In this document: positions 48,004 to 58,564 of the stretch, piece by piece
How positions within the stretch are numbered: the first letter of the stretch is position 1
How the letters are laid out: every line of letters begins with the position of its first letter
From: Corynebacterium argentoratense DSM 44202
GTDB taxonomy: Bacteria; Actinomycetota; Actinomycetes; Mycobacteriales; Mycobacteriaceae
DNA length: 64,000 nt
Direction: 5' to 3'
Assembly (NCBI RefSeq): GCF_000590555.1
Contig: NC_022198.1
Location: 1,256,583 to 1,320,582, forward strand
The notes under the pieces: model-generated
Told to the model about the DNA's origin: nothing
Seen by the model: only the letters and a program-made list of their open reading frames with translations
The model's database searches: none
Translations under genes and position numbers: made by a program

Positions 48004-49264
48004 ATTCTGGCGTGCCCGGTTTGAGCTGTTGGCAATGGATCCTTGAAGAGTTCATGCGCTCGAGTAGTGGCTCAAGGTCGGTGGCGGCACCTAATTGCAG
48101 ACCGACTAGAGCTGTGCCTGTTTCTCGGTTGTTGCGCTTGAGGTATTCGAAGAGGGTGATGTCGTCGTTGGGTCCGAGGATGTCTGATAGGAAGCTGCGC
48201 AACTGGCCGGGTTCCTGGGGGAAGTTCACTAGGAAGTAGTGCTTGAGTCCGCGGTGCACCAGGGAGCGTTCGACAATTTCGTTGTAGCGGAGCACATCGT
48301 TGTTGCCACCGGAAATGATGCACACCACGACCGAGTTCTGCCGAGGTTTCAGCAGTGGTAGTGCCGCTACGGACAGTGCTCCTGCGGGTTCTGCGATGAT
48401 TCCTTCGTTTTGGTACAGGCCGAGCATTTCTGTGCAGACCGCGCCTTCGTCGATGCTCATCATGTGGATGCGGGATCGGTTGCGGTCGACTACCTCGTAG
48501 TTGTTCGCCCCGATCCTTTTGACTGCGGCACCGTCGACGAAGGGGTCGATGGATTCCAGGGTGACTGGCTCGTCTGCGTCTAGTGCTGCTTGCATGGAGG
48601 CTGCGTGCGCGGGCTCGACGCCTATGACGGCGGTGTGCGGGGCCATGTCGGCCATGTAGGACACCACGCCACTGATCAGGCCACCCCCGCCAACCGGCAC
48701 GACGACCGAATCACAGTTTTTACCCATGGCGGTGAGTTGGGCGAGGATTTCTGCGGCGACTGTTCCTTGCCCGATGATGGTGTTGCGGGCGTCGAAGGGT
48801 TCGACGACGGTCGCACCGGTTTCTTGAGCGTAGGCGTGGGCTGCTTCGTTGGCGGCGTCGAAGGTGTCACCGGTGACGACTACCTCGACCCATTCACCGC
48901 CGTGGACCAGGATGCGGTCGCGTTTTTGTTTGGGGGTTTGGTTGGGGACGAAGATCCTCCCTTTGATTTTTAGCTTTTTGCAGGCGTAGGCAACGCCTTG
49001 TGCGTGGTTTCCTGCGGATGCTGCGGCGATGCCGGCTGCGCGCTCCTCGCCGGAGAGTTGGGAGATGTTGTTGTATGCCCCACGGATTTTGTAGCTGCGT
49101 ACATCTTGGAGGTCTTCACGTTTGAGGTAAACCTCTGCCCCAGTCTCTTCGGAGAGGCGTGGGCAGTATTGCAGCGGGGTGGGGGCTATGACGCTGGAAA
49201 TTCGTGCCTGAGCAATTTGGATGTCGGCTGCATGTATCGGTTCCTGCGTCACGTGAGAAGTCAT
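47987..49264 (-). CDS. ilvA: Threonine ammonia-lyase (threonine dehydratase)
   Basis: Deaminates threonine to 2-oxobutyrate, the first step of isoleucine synthesis. 425 aa from ATG 49264 (MTSHVTQEPIH). The PLP lysine is in EDLQDVRSYKIRGAYN; the PLP phosphate loop is VPVGGGGLISGVVS, with SAGNHAQGVAYACKK. The C-terminal ACT-like part (NFPQEPGQLRSFLSDILG) is the isoleucine/valine-sensing regulatory domain in the short form used by corynebacteria. A -10 box TACAAT is 6 nt upstream. Confidence 0.95.
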   Translation of the reverse strand: MTSHVTQEPIHAADIQIAQARISSVIAPTPLQYCPRLSEETGAEVYLKREDLQDVRSYKIRGAYNNISQLSGEERAAGIAAASAGNHAQGVAYACKKLKIKGRIFVPNQTPKQKRDRILVHGGEWVEVVVTGDTFDAANEAAHAYAQETGATVVEPFDARNTIIGQGTVAAEILAQLTAMGKNCDSVVVPVGGGGLISGVVSYMADMAPHTAVIGVEPAHAASMQAALDADEPVTLESIDPFVDGAAVKRIGANNYEVVDRNRSRIHMMSIDEGAVCTEMLGLYQNEGIIAEPAGALSVAALPLLKPRQNSVVVCIISGGNNDVLRYNEIVERSLVHRGLKHYFLVNFPQEPGQLRSFLSDILGPNDDITLFEYLKRNNRETGTALVGLQLGAATDLEPLLERMNSSRIHCQQLKPGTPEYDFLT

Positions 49265-49270
49265 GCGGTT

Positions 49271-49276
49271 ATTGTA
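49271..49276 (-). promoter_or_regulatory. -10 box (leaderless) for ilvA
   Basis: TACAAT on the minus strand, 6 nt before ATG at 49264. No leader, so no attenuator is possible from this promoter. Confidence 0.45.
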
Positions 49277-49305
49277 GCCGCATGACTGGGCCGGTTCTAG
49301 GTGGG

Positions 49306-50562
49306 TTAACCCCATTGCCTTTTGTTGGCGACTATCGCTAGTGTGCTGCTGGCGACGCCTTTACCAATGCGCATGAGTGCGATCACGTAGGGCTGTGTGC
49401 CTTTGAGTTTGAGTTTTTTCCTGAGGTTTTCTGGCGTGATGTTGACGCCGCGCACGAGGATCTCGACAGCACCTGCGTCAAGGCCTTTGAGTACCGCAGG
49501 GAGTTTTTTCATGGTGGTTGTTTCGATGATTTCGCAGCCACTGTAGCCTTCGGGGATGCGAGTTCCGGTGAGGAATGCGATGCGAGGGTCGATGAACGCT
49601 AGTTGCTCGCGGGCGGCGAAATGTTCTACTAACCCGGCGCGCACGATGGCCCCGTCGGGTTCGACGAGGAATCGTCCAGGGGTTGTGCTTTCTTCTGGGT
49701 TTAGTGCGTTGGGGTGTTCGGGGGATTCTGCGTCGGGTAGTGGGTACGTGTCATCGATGACGTCGCGGGAAGGTTGCGGTCCGCGCGTTGAAATCACCAC
49801 CGCTTGGCGGGTGCGTCCTTGTGCGATGCCGGGTGTGTAGAGGGTTGTTTCGCGGACTTGTCCGTCGAGGCTGACGACGCTGACGAGCCCTTCCCAGAAG
49901 CTGTAGTCCAAGGCTGGGGCGCATTTGATAGCGAGTTCTGCGCCCCGGTAGGTGTCTATCACGTCGGGTAGTGGGGGAATCAAGTCTTCGGGGGTGTGAA
50001 TGCGGCGTCCTTGGCTTCTACGTGCGGGATCGGCGATCACAACATATCCGCAACCTTGGGGTGGGCGTACGGCTGGTGTGAGTGCGTCGCCGACGTAGAG
50101 GTGCGCGCTGAGGCCCGCGAGGTTGTGCTGCGCCATGGCGACCCTAGCCGGGTCGATGTCCGCCCCGATATAGTCCAGTCCTGCCCGGCGGGCCGCTATC
50201 CCTTCGGTGCCGATAGAACACGTGACATCATGCACCAGTGTGTTGGCGCCGCAGGTCTGCTTGATGAGTTCCATGCGCACCTCGGCTACGGGCATGGGGG
50301 TTGCTTGCTGCGCAGACTCGGAACACACCAACTTGTCGGATGCTGCACCATCGCCCCATTTTTTCCCTAGCGCTTTCCGCGCCGAGAGAAGCTCCATCAC
50401 CGCGCGTGAATCCCCCTCGCCACCCCAGCGTTGGACATCCCGCGCAACCATCGCGGCGTCATGAACATAATTGTCAGGGCGGTGGCTTAGGATCTGTTCT
50501 ACCGCGGCGACGTCATCACGGTGGTCCGCAAGCCAACGGACAGTCGCGGGGCTGAAACTCAT
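49306..50562 (-). CDS. Class I SAM-dependent methyltransferase with THUMP-like C-terminal domain
   Basis: 418 aa. The SAM-binding part (about 100-240) has HDVTCSIGTEGIAARRAGLDYIGADID and YVVIADPARRSQGRRI, the latter like an RNA methyltransferase DPPR motif. The C-terminal THUMP-like part has GARGVNITPE-type sequence (LVRGVNITPENLRKKLKLKG). Substrate is probably RNA, not known. Start ATG 50562 with TATAGT 6 nt upstream. Confidence 0.8.
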   Translation of the reverse strand: MSFSPATVRWLADHRDDVAAVEQILSHRPDNYVHDAAMVARDVQRWGGEGDSRAVMELLSARKALGKKWGDGAASDKLVCSESAQQATPMPVAEVRMELIKQTCGANTLVHDVTCSIGTEGIAARRAGLDYIGADIDPARVAMAQHNLAGLSAHLYVGDALTPAVRPPQGCGYVVIADPARRSQGRRIHTPEDLIPPLPDVIDTYRGAELAIKCAPALDYSFWEGLVSVVSLDGQVRETTLYTPGIAQGRTRQAVVISTRGPQPSRDVIDDTYPLPDAESPEHPNALNPEESTTPGRFLVEPDGAIVRAGLVEHFAAREQLAFIDPRIAFLTGTRIPEGYSGCEIIETTTMKKLPAVLKGLDAGAVEILVRGVNITPENLRKKLKLKGTQPYVIALMRIGKGVASSTLAIVANKRQWG

Positions 50563-50568
50563 TGCACA

Positions 50569-50574
50569 ACTATA
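50569..50574 (-). promoter_or_regulatory. -10 box (leaderless) for the methyltransferase gene
   Basis: TATAGT on the minus strand, 6 nt before ATG at 50562. Confidence 0.45.
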
Positions 50575-50581
50575 ACCGCAA

Positions 50582-51451
50582 CTAAAAACGCTTCGGCCGC
50601 TTCGCGCTAGTTACCGCATGAAAATGCAGATAGCGGGGGTCCTGAACGGGCAAACCGGTCTCGGGCTGCAAGCGCACATTATCCAACAGTGCCATCGCCT
50701 CCGATACCGAATCGAATTCGCACAGCCGCCTCAGCTGATTCCACGTGGGCACAACCAGGCGAACCAGCCCGGCTTCCCATCCATCCAGCAGCAACTCTGG
50801 CCGAAACCAGCCCGCGGAAGTTGCCTCCCCACTCGGGTCAACAACATCATGGTCCTGAGGCCAGGCCACAGCAAAAGAAAAGGTATCGAACTGCCTGGTC
50901 GACGGCGGCGGCCCCTGCCAACGAGCAAAAGGACGCAGCATCGTCGAGCGGATGCGCAAACCCTCCGACAGCAAAAAATCCGCCAGCCCAAGCTCGTGCC
51001 GTTCCATAGCTGCGCGTTGCTGGGCGTACTTGGTGGCGTCGCTGATCATCTGCCCATCGCGGTCAACCGCCAACAAAAAACCAGACTCTTCAAACACTTC
51101 CCGCACGGCACTAAGAACCAAGGCCCGCGCATGCAGCTGAGAGCAGCCCAACTGCTGGGCCCACCATGCGGCCCCCGGCCCCTCCCACATCTCTGGGTGC
51201 GGCTGAACCAGATCCATCGCGTCGACTCCCCCACCCGGAAACACGGTTGCCTCCGGAAAACGCGACATAGTGTTCGCCCGCTCGTGTACATAGACCTCAA
51301 CACCCGGGCCAGATACTCGGTCACGCAGCAACAGCACCGTGGACGCTAGCCTGCGGTCCTCCACGTAAAGGTCCGGGTTCGCCCCGTCCGGTACAGGGTC
51401 TGGCGTGGCCATGGTGGTGAAGGCGGGCGTAAACGGAAGTTCTGAAGACAA
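50582..51451 (-). CDS. Nudix hydrolase
   Basis: 289 aa. Nudix fold with GGGVDAMDL and the helix VREVFEESGFLL; a 45-residue insert separates the first glycine and the EExxE part, as in the long NUDT19/RP2p-like or CoA pyrophosphatase-like group. The substrate is a nucleoside diphosphate derivative or CoA ester, not known which. The start TTG 51451 (MSSELPFTPAF) is chosen because AAAGGAGG (51460-51467) lies 8 nt before it; GTG at 51460 overlaps that site. Confidence 0.85.
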   Translation of the reverse strand: MSSELPFTPAFTTMATPDPVPDGANPDLYVEDRRLASTVLLLRDRVSGPGVEVYVHERANTMSRFPEATVFPGGGVDAMDLVQPHPEMWEGPGAAWWAQQLGCSQLHARALVLSAVREVFEESGFLLAVDRDGQMISDATKYAQQRAAMERHELGLADFLLSEGLRIRSTMLRPFARWQGPPPSTRQFDTFSFAVAWPQDHDVVDPSGEATSAGWFRPELLLDGWEAGLVRLVVPTWNQLRRLCEFDSVSEAMALLDNVRLQPETGLPVQDPRYLHFHAVTSAKRPKRF

Positions 51452-51499
51452 CGACCACACCTCCTTTCACACGAACCCTAGGCCGGCAGGGTCATGCAG

Positions 51500-52411
51500 C
51501 TAGGCGCGATGCGCACCCGACTGCCGGCTGCGGCGCGCAAAATAACGATCCCCAATTTTATCCAAGGTAATGGGCTGATGGAAGGCCTTGGTCAGGTTCT
51601 CGCTCGTCAAAACGTCATCGATGAGGCCTTGGGCGACCACACCTCCCTCGTCCAGCAGCATCGCGTGGGTGAACCCGTAAGGAATCTCCTCCACGTGGTG
51701 GGTAATCATCACAATCGCAGGTGCATCAGCATCCAACGCGATCTCCCCCAGGTAACCCACGAGGTCCTCGCGGCCCCCAAGGTCTAGGCCGGCGCCGGGC
51801 TCATCGAGCAACAGCAGCTCGGGGTTGGTCATGAGGGCGCGAGCGATCAGTACGCGTTTGCGCTCCCCCTCACTGAGGGTGCCCCAGGTGCGCTCTTTTA
51901 AGTGGAGCGCACCCATCTTTTCCATGATGTCTTCGGCTTGTTCAAAGTCCATCTCGTCGTAGTCTTCGCGCCAACGCCCCAGGATGGCGTACCCGGCGGA
52001 GACCACCAAGTCGCCGACTTTTTCTTCATCGGGGATACGGTGGGCGATGGCTGCTGAGCTCATTCCGATCATGGTTCGTAGGTCGCGCATATCCGTTTTA
52101 CCGATGCGCTCGCCCATGATGAAGGCCGCTCCCTTGGAGGGGAATTCCTCCGCGCCAGCCAGGCGAATCAGGGTGGTTTTACCTGCCCCATTGGGCCCGA
52201 GGATAACCCAGCGTTCGTCAAGCTCTACTTGCCACGTCACCGGCCCCAAAAGGTCTCTACCCCCGCGGGTGAAGATGACGTCGCGAAAATCGATCAACAA
52301 ATCCTCATCTGTTGCGATCTCACTCACATCGACTGCGGGGATACTGGTTTGGTCACCAGTCGGTACGTGGCGTTGAGCTGAGTGTTCCAGGTTAGAAGTC
52401 ACACTGACCAT
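51500..52411 (-). CDS. ABC transporter ATP-binding protein
   Basis: 303 aa, one ATPase domain: Walker A GPNGAGKTT, signature TLSEGERKR, Walker B LLLLDEPGAGLD, H-loop IVMITHHVEEI. The N-terminal 35 residues are variable. There is no permease gene beside it, and no membrane span in it; the family (YlmA-like) is often found alone. Function unknown. Divergent from glgE with 92 bp between, an arrangement also known from C. glutamicum. Confidence 0.85.
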   Translation of the reverse strand: MVSVTSNLEHSAQRHVPTGDQTSIPAVDVSEIATDEDLLIDFRDVIFTRGGRDLLGPVTWQVELDERWVILGPNGAGKTTLIRLAGAEEFPSKGAAFIMGERIGKTDMRDLRTMIGMSSAAIAHRIPDEEKVGDLVVSAGYAILGRWREDYDEMDFEQAEDIMEKMGALHLKERTWGTLSEGERKRVLIARALMTNPELLLLDEPGAGLDLGGREDLVGYLGEIALDADAPAIVMITHHVEEIPYGFTHAMLLDEGGVVAQGLIDDVLTSENLTKAFHQPITLDKIGDRYFARRSRQSGAHRA

Positions 52412-52456
52412 CTTGACGGAATTTCAAAACAAACTGTGTCAGCCACACAGGGCGAC

Positions 52457-52503
52457 TAGGGTAAAAGATCGAAGATATATTTCCTAGAGGAGCTGGTTTT
52501 CCC
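52457..52503 (+). promoter_or_regulatory. Promoter and ribosome binding site of glgE
   Basis: TAGGGT at 52457-52462 is a possible -10 box. A clear GAGGAG lies 11 nt before GTG 52504. So this gene, unlike many here, has a leader of about 35 nt. Confidence 0.4.
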
Positions 52504-54549
52504 GTGACAGTACGACAGAATGCGCGCCTAGGCATCGACGACGTTCGACCAAGCATCGCCGGAGGCACAATCCCCGCCAAGGCCGTAGTCGGAGAAGTCA
52601 TCCCCGTTTTCGCACTCATTTGGCGCGAAGGTCACGACGCACTATCCGCCACCCTCAACGTTAAGGGGCCAAAAGACTCCCCTTCCGCCGCAAAAACCAA
52701 AAAAATCACCATGCAGCACAGTCCCAGCGACCCAGACCAAGTCAACGCGGTATTCGTCCCCGACGCCATCGGCACCTGGACCTTCCGCATCGACGCATGG
52801 TCTGACCCAATGGCCACGTGGCGTCACGCCGTCACCGCCAAAATTGATGCCGGGCAATCCCCCGAAGAACTCGCCAACGATCTTGAATCCGGCGCCCGAC
52901 TGTTTGAACGCGCAGCGCAGGGAGCCCCCAAAGCACACCGACCGATGCTTCTTGACGTCGCGGAGTGCTTACGCAGCGAGGACAAAGAACTGCGGGCACG
53001 TGTCGCGCCGGGTCTCAGCCGCGACGTCCTCCAGCTTTTGGAGCTGCACCCGGTTCGCGATCTTCTGACCCGCGGGAAAACCTACAAGGTTGCGGTGGAG
53101 CGCTCTAAGGCGTTGGTGAGCAGCTGGTATGAGTTCTTCCCGCGCTCGACCGGAGGGTGGGACGATCAGGGTAACCCTGTGCACGGGACCCTCAAGACGG
53201 CAGCCCGTGAGCTAGAGCGCGCGGCACGCATGGGTTTTGACACCGTGTACTTCCCACCCATTCACCCCATTGGTGAGGTTAACCGCAAGGGCCGCAACAA
53301 TACCTTGACCCCGGAGTCTCACGATGTCGGAAGCCCGTGGGCTATTGGATCGGCAGCCGGTGGCCACGACGCCATCCACCCGGATCTGGGCACCTTGAAG
53401 GACTTTGATGCGCTGATTAAGAAGGCCAAGCAGCTTGGCATCGAAATCGCCCTCGATCTTGCTTTGCAGTGCGCCCCCGACCATCCCTGGGCGGCTGAGC
53501 ACCCCGAGTGGTTTACGGTTCTTCCGGACGGCACCATCGCTTATGCGGAAAATCCCCCGAAGAAGTACCAGGACATTTACCCCCTGAACTTTGATAATGA
53601 TCCCGACGGTATTTATGCCGAGATCCTCCGTGTGGTGTTGTTCTGGGTCAAGCGCGGCGTGAAGACTTTCCGCGTGGACAATCCACACACTAAGCCCGCG
53701 AACTTCTGGGATTGGCTGATCGAATCTGTGCACGCCACCCACCCCGAGGTCATCTTCCTTGCCGAGGCCTTTACCCGACGCCCGCGGCTCTACGGCCTGG
53801 CGATGGCGGGCTTCAGCCAAAACTACACCTATTTCACGTGGCAGACTTCCAAGTGGGAATTGGAGCAGTTCGGCCAAGAAATCGCCCGCATGGCTGATGT
53901 GTCCCGCCCGAATTTGTTTGTCAACACCCCCGATATTTTGCATGCAAGCTTGCAGCACGGTGGTAGGGCAATGTTTGCTATCCGCGCGGTGTTGGCATCC
54001 ACCATGTCACCGCTGTGGGGCATGTATTCCGGATACGAACTTTACGAGCATCAAGCGGTTGCGCCCGGCAGCGAGGAGTATCTCGACAGCGAGAAGTATG
54101 AACTCCGCCCCCGGGATTATGACGCCGCGTTGGCTTCCGGTGATTCGCTCGAGCCTTTCATCACCCGACTCAACCAGATCCGCTCAACGAATTCTGCTTT
54201 ACAACAGCTGCGCAACATCCACTTCCACGCAGTCGATAACGACAACATCATTGCCTACTCGAAGGTCAATACTTTGACCGGTAATGCTGTGTTGGTGGTG
54301 GTCAACCTGGATCCCAATAATGCGCAAGAAAGCGCTGTGCATCTTAACCTCCACGCGTTGGGTCTTGACGGCCGCGACCACTTTGAGGTCCACGACGAAG
54401 TTACTGGCGCGACCTACACCTGGGGCGAGCACAACTTTGTGCGCCTAGAGCCATGGAGCAATGTCGCCCACATTTTTGTCCTCCCCACTGTCCCCTCCGC
54501 CGCGCGCGAGCAGCTTGCCTGGCGCCACGTCGACACCTACAACGCTTAA
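52504..54549 (+). CDS. glgE: Alpha-1,4-glucan:maltose-1-phosphate maltosyltransferase
   Basis: Extends alpha-glucans with maltose units from maltose-1-phosphate. 681 aa. The N-terminal Ig-like domain (about 10-110) is followed by a GH13_3 barrel: [22 protein letters not shown], nucleophile Asp in [16 protein letters not shown], acid Glu in [16 protein letters not shown], and a C-terminal beta domain. The usual start is GTG at 52504. Works with GlgB, 10 bp downstream, in branched glucan synthesis. Composition shifts from C/A-rich to G/T-richer codons near 53050. Confidence 0.95.
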   Translation: MTVRQNARLGIDDVRPSIAGGTIPAKAVVGEVIPVFALIWREGHDALSATLNVKGPKDSPSAAKTKKITMQHSPSDPDQVNAVFVPDAIGTWTFRIDAWSDPMATWRHAVTAKIDAGQSPEELANDLESGARLFERAAQGAPKAHRPMLLDVAECLRSEDKELRARVAPGLSRDVLQLLELHPVRDLLTRGKTYKVAVERSKALVSSWYEFFPRSTGGWDDQGNPVHGTLKTAARELERAARMGFDTVYFPPIHPIGEVNRKGRNNTLTPESHDVGSPWAIGSAAGGHDAIHPDLGTLKDFDALIKKAKQLGIEIALDLALQCAPDHPWAAEHPEWFTVLPDGTIAYAENPPKKYQDIYPLNFDNDPDGIYAEILRVVLFWVKRGVKTFRVDNPHTKPANFWDWLIESVHATHPEVIFLAEAFTRRPRLYGLAMAGFSQNYTYFTWQTSKWELEQFGQEIARMADVSRPNLFVNTPDILHASLQHGGRAMFAIRAVLASTMSPLWGMYSGYELYEHQAVAPGSEEYLDSEKYELRPRDYDAALASGDSLEPFITRLNQIRSTNSALQQLRNIHFHAVDNDNIIAYSKVNTLTGNAVLVVVNLDPNNAQESAVHLNLHALGLDGRDHFEVHDEVTGATYTWGEHNFVRLEPWSNVAHIFVLPTVPSAAREQLAWRHVDTYNA

Positions 54550-54559
54550 GGACTACGTG

Positions 54560-56728
54560 ATGAACACGATCCCCGAACGCGAACGCCTCAACCACTGCCA
54601 CTACCACGACCCTCACGGCGTCTACGGCTGGCATGACAACACCATCCGCACCCGCCAGATCGGCGCCACCAGTATCTCTGTAGAGCTACTCGACGGCACC
54701 GTCATCGCCATGGAGCACGCCGGCGAAGGCTATTTCACCGCTGACGTCAGCGGGCACGAGCGCTGCGACTACCGCTTTCAAATCAACTGGGGCGAGCACA
54801 GCACGACGCTTGCAGACCCCTACGCCTTCCTGCCCACCCTTGGCCCCATGGATCTGCATCTGATCGGTGAAGGCCGCCATGAACGCCTGTGGGATGTCCT
54901 TGGAGCCAACACCACCTCCTACACCACCGCGATGGGCGAAGTCCGCGGCACAGCCTTCGCAGTGTGGGCACCCAATGCCATTGGCGTCGCTGTCGTTGGT
55001 GATTTCAACGGGTGGAATGCCGCCCAGCACCCCATGCGCAGTCTCGGCTCCTCTGGCGTGTGGGAGCTGTTTATCCCCGAGGTCCATGCCGGGGCGATCT
55101 ATAAGTTTGCGGTCCAAACCCCCGAGGGCCACCGCATCGACAAAGCCGACCCCTTGGCTAAGCGCGCCGAGGTCCCGCCGCAGACCGGATCGATTGTTGT
55201 CGAATCCTCCTACACCTGGGGCGACAAGAAGTGGATGAGCTCCCGCGAACGCGTCGACCATGACTCCTCCCCCATGAGCATCTACGAGGTCCACCTGGGC
55301 TCGTGGAACATGGGCAAAAACTACGAGGACCTCGCCACCGAGCTCGTCACATATGTTTCCGACATGGGCTACACTCACGTCGAATTCATGCCAGTCGCTG
55401 AGCACCCCTTCGGTGGCTCCTGGGGCTACCAGGTGTCTGGTTACTATGCGCCAACTTCTCGTTGGGGAACCCCGGATCAGTTGCGTCACCTCATCGACGC
55501 CATGCACCAAGCCGGCATCGGGGTCATTATCGACTGGGTTCCCGCCCACTTCCCCAAAGACGACTTTGCACTGGCTCGGTTCGACGGCCGCCCTGTCTAC
55601 GAGCACCCGGACTGGCGCCGAGGCGAGCAGCGAGACTGGGGCACCTATGTTTTCGATTTCGGACGTCCCGAGGTGCGCAACTTCCTCGTGGCTAACGCCC
55701 TGTACTGGGCGCAGGAATTCCACATCGACGGACTGCGAGTCGACGCCGTCGCGTCCATGCTCTACCTCGACTACTCACGCGAAGAGGGCGAATGGGCACC
55801 CAACCAATACGGTGGGCGCGAACACCTCGAAGCGGTCCAGTTCCTGCAAGAGATGAACGCTACTGTCCACCGCGAGCACCCTGGCGTCCTGACCATCGCT
55901 GAAGAATCCACCTCGTGGCCGGGGGTCACCACCCCCACAGAAGCAGGCGGCCTCGGGTTCTCCATGAAGTGGAATATGGGCTGGATGAACGACACCCTCG
56001 AGTACTTCTCCGAGGACCCCATCAACAGGCGCTACCACCACAACGAGATCACTTTCTCCATGGTGTACGCCTACAGCGAAAAGTTCGTCCTCCCCATCAG
56101 CCACGATGAGGTCGTCCACGGCAAGGGCACCTTATGGACCCGCATGCCGGGAGACTCTTGGAACAAAGCAGCTGGCGTGCGCACACTACTGGCCTACATG
56201 TGGGCGCATCCCGGTAAGCAACTTCTATTCCAGGGCCAGGACTTCGCGCAGGTTGGCGAATGGTCCGAGGCACGTTCCCTGGACTGGGGCGATCAAGATG
56301 GTTGGGAGGGCGAATACCACGCCGGGGCGTTGGAACTGGTCCGAGCCCTCAACACCATCTACAAGCGCACACCAGCACTATTCACGCAGGATTTCGTGCC
56401 TGAGGGCTTCAGTTGGAACAAATCCGATGACGCTGACCGCAACGTACTGTCCTTCCTACGCCACAGCGCCCCAGATGCCGATGGCAACGTCGAAACACTG
56501 ATGTGTGTGCTCAACCTCGGCGGACAAAGCCACACCGACTACACTCTCGGTGTCCCGGAGGCAGGCACCTGGAAGCTCCTGCTTAACACAGACGCCGCCG
56601 TGTTCGGCGGTGCAGACAACCCCTTGGGCGACGCCCAAGCCGTAACCTATCCATGGGACGGATTCGACGCGTCAGTCACCCTACATCTGCCCGCTATGAG
56701 TGCGCAGTGGTACAAACTGCAACGTTAA
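54560..56728 (+). CDS. glgB: 1,4-alpha-glucan branching enzyme
   Basis: Forms alpha-1,6 branches. 722 aa from ATG 54560 with AAGGA 8 nt upstream. N-terminal CBM48 domains ([26 protein letters not shown]), then the barrel: IYEVHLGSW, nucleophile Asp in [16 protein letters not shown], acid Glu in [27 protein letters not shown]. It ends with an all-beta domain. glgE-glgB is one operon. Confidence 0.97.
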   Translation: MNTIPERERLNHCHYHDPHGVYGWHDNTIRTRQIGATSISVELLDGTVIAMEHAGEGYFTADVSGHERCDYRFQINWGEHSTTLADPYAFLPTLGPMDLHLIGEGRHERLWDVLGANTTSYTTAMGEVRGTAFAVWAPNAIGVAVVGDFNGWNAAQHPMRSLGSSGVWELFIPEVHAGAIYKFAVQTPEGHRIDKADPLAKRAEVPPQTGSIVVESSYTWGDKKWMSSRERVDHDSSPMSIYEVHLGSWNMGKNYEDLATELVTYVSDMGYTHVEFMPVAEHPFGGSWGYQVSGYYAPTSRWGTPDQLRHLIDAMHQAGIGVIIDWVPAHFPKDDFALARFDGRPVYEHPDWRRGEQRDWGTYVFDFGRPEVRNFLVANALYWAQEFHIDGLRVDAVASMLYLDYSREEGEWAPNQYGGREHLEAVQFLQEMNATVHREHPGVLTIAEESTSWPGVTTPTEAGGLGFSMKWNMGWMNDTLEYFSEDPINRRYHHNEITFSMVYAYSEKFVLPISHDEVVHGKGTLWTRMPGDSWNKAAGVRTLLAYMWAHPGKQLLFQGQDFAQVGEWSEARSLDWGDQDGWEGEYHAGALELVRALNTIYKRTPALFTQDFVPEGFSWNKSDDADRNVLSFLRHSAPDADGNVETLMCVLNLGGQSHTDYTLGVPEAGTWKLLLNTDAAVFGGADNPLGDAQAVTYPWDGFDASVTLHLPAMSAQWYKLQR

Positions 56729-56754
56729 CGCAGGGGTAAAAACTATGGCGGGCG

Positions 56755-57672
56755 CTAGAACAAAGCACTCGCCATTTTTTGACGAGCAGTCAGCACAACC
56801 GGATCACTCGGCTCGAATAATGCGAACAACTCCAGCAAACGTTCCTTCACGCGGGTTTTATCCTCGCCCGCGGTTAACGACAGCGCACTAATCAAGCGGT
56901 CGAAAGCCTGCTGTTGAGCACCCGCAGCTATTTCAAAATCAGCGGCTACGAAAGCCTTTTGCACGTCCGACGGTGAGGCATCAGAGTCCGCAATAGCTGA
57001 CGCGGCGTCAACACCCTCATGAGCCTTCAAACGCGACAGCAAGCGGGCATTATCACGCGCAGCCTTAGCCTCTGCGTTGTTGGGTTCTTTGGCCAGAATG
57101 TCCTCATACACTGCGATGGCGGCATCAAAATCGCCGGCGTTAAGGGCATCGAGGGCGGGCTCAAAACGCGGATCCTCCGCCGGCTCAGCATCCTGATCCC
57201 CCAGACCCGACAACATGCCCGCACACGCATTGACGACCGCCGCCGTCCATTGCTGCAGCGCCTCCAGCGGTTGGCCGCCCTGGAAGTCAGCCAACGGACG
57301 AGCCCCCGCGATAGCCACTACGGTGGGCACCGCCTGCACACCCAACATCTGAGCGAGCTGGGGGTAAGCCTCAGCGTCAATGTGCGCGTAGATCCAGCTG
57401 CCGTTAGCCTGCTGCGCCAACATCGACAAATCCTGCCTCAGCTGCTCGGACTGCGGACTGCGCGCAGAACCAACCTGAACCACAACCGGGACCTGTTGGC
57501 TGCGTTCCAATACCTCCGCCTGAATATTGGCTTCGGTCGCTTCCACCACAGGGTCAATGCTGCTTCCCCCAGCAGCGCGGCGCGCCTCAGAGGCCTCTGC
57601 AGCGGCCTGGGCCTCCGCGCGGGCCTTCACCTCGCCGAGGTCAATCGCGCCGCCACCAAAAGTAGAAGTCAT
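56755..57672 (-). CDS. Thioredoxin-fold protein with TPR-like tail (CnoX/YbbN type)
   Basis: 305 aa from ATG 57672 (MTSTFGGGAIDLGEVKARA). Thioredoxin-like domain about 50-160 with VPVVVQVGSARSPQSEQL, where the CxxC of thioredoxin is replaced by SPQS, and QAVPTVVAIAGARPLADFQG carrying the cis-proline. The helical C-terminal half has TPR-like repeats (NAGDFDAAIAVYEDILAKEP). The redox-inactive YbbN group holds unfolded proteins for chaperones. Convergent with glgB. Confidence 0.85.
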   Translation of the reverse strand: MTSTFGGGAIDLGEVKARAEAQAAAEASEARRAAGGSSIDPVVEATEANIQAEVLERSQQVPVVVQVGSARSPQSEQLRQDLSMLAQQANGSWIYAHIDAEAYPQLAQMLGVQAVPTVVAIAGARPLADFQGGQPLEALQQWTAAVVNACAGMLSGLGDQDAEPAEDPRFEPALDALNAGDFDAAIAVYEDILAKEPNNAEAKAARDNARLLSRLKAHEGVDAASAIADSDASPSDVQKAFVAADFEIAAGAQQQAFDRLISALSLTAGEDKTRVKERLLELFALFEPSDPVVLTARQKMASALF

Positions 57673-57791
57673 GTCCACACATCCAATCACGAGGAAAAAA
57701 CCAACAGGTGCCTACTATAGCCAACCACAACGACAACCCCCACTATGAAGTAAATAACACCGAATGTCCGACTGTGTCCGATCGGGCGGAG

Positions 57792-57797
57792 TAGGCT
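57792..57797 (+). promoter_or_regulatory. -10 box (leaderless) for mce
   Basis: TAGGCT, 7 nt before ATG at 57805. Confidence 0.35.
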
Positions 57798-57804
57798 ATA
57801 AGAC

Positions 57805-58263
57805 ATGAGTAACGACTACTTAAACATCGACATCCCCCACGAGTACGTCACTTGCCTCGACCACGTCGGCATCGCGGTGCCTGACCTGGACGCAGCAATC
57901 GAGTGGTACCGCAGCAACATGGGCTGGGTGAACCACCACCAAGAAACCAATGAAGAACAAGGCGTCGTCGAAGCTATGATCGGCCCGAAGGACCTGAGCG
58001 ATCGGGGCGGCATGATCCAGCTGCTCGCTCCCCTTAATGAGGCTTCCACCATCGCGAAGTTCATCGACAAGAAGGGCCCCGGCCTGCAGCAGATGTGCCT
58101 GCGCACTAACAACATGGACGCCCTCTGTGAGCATCTGCGGGCTCAAGGCACCCGGCTGCTCTACGATACCCCCAAGATCGGCACCGGTGGGGCACGCATC
58201 AACTTCGTTCATCCTAAGGACGCCGGTGGCGTTCTGCTGGAGCTTACCGAACCAGCACGGTAA
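57805..58263 (+). CDS. mce: Methylmalonyl-CoA epimerase
   Basis: Interconverts R- and S-methylmalonyl-CoA between propionyl-CoA carboxylation and the mutase. 152 aa, two VOC modules: metal ligands in CLDHVGIAVPDLDAAIEWY (His), GMIQLLAPL, PGLQQMCLRTNN and the final Glu of GGVLLELTEP. No mutase gene in the window. Convergent with the next gene with 11 bp between. Confidence 0.92.
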   Translation: MSNDYLNIDIPHEYVTCLDHVGIAVPDLDAAIEWYRSNMGWVNHHQETNEEQGVVEAMIGPKDLSDRGGMIQLLAPLNEASTIAKFIDKKGPGLQQMCLRTNNMDALCEHLRAQGTRLLYDTPKIGTGGARINFVHPKDAGGVLLELTEPAR

Positions 58264-58274
58264 ACAGCGCTTGG

Positions 58275-58562
58275 CTAACGACGATCCCAGCAGGCACTAT
58301 GCCAGTGCCTGCGGTCGTCCGCTCCCTTGCCTGATTGCTGGGGCCACGCCACCACGTGGCGGATTCCGGGGGGAATTGTCTGGTTGCATCCCGGACAGAT
58401 ATAGGTCTTTTTAGCGGCCGCAGCAGCCATGTATCGCACAAGGTATGGCTGCCCCCAATCCCAACTAGGCCCCTCCTGAACTTGGGTGCCAAAGTAGGCC
58501 GCACCATCGGTAGGTAATGGGCGGGCCGGCTGCCGCGCCCATTTGTTGTTTCGTTTACCCAC
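58275..58562 (-). CDS. Small putative zinc-binding protein, 95 aa
   Basis: Conserved actinobacterial protein, often annotated ATP/GTP-binding without proof. Basic N-terminus MGKRNNKWARQPARPLP, then WDWGQPYLVRYM and a probable zinc site from CPGC in TYICPGCNQTIPPG with HVVAWP and HWHSACWDRR. The CxxC/H/C pattern resembles HNH or RING-like ribbons. It ends 2 bp after nucS on the same strand, so they are co-transcribed, perhaps with a shared DNA-repair role (inference). Confidence 0.75.
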   Translation of the reverse strand: MGKRNNKWARQPARPLPTDGAAYFGTQVQEGPSWDWGQPYLVRYMAAAAAKKTYICPGCNQTIPPGIRHVVAWPQQSGKGADDRRHWHSACWDRR

Positions 58563-58564
58563 GG

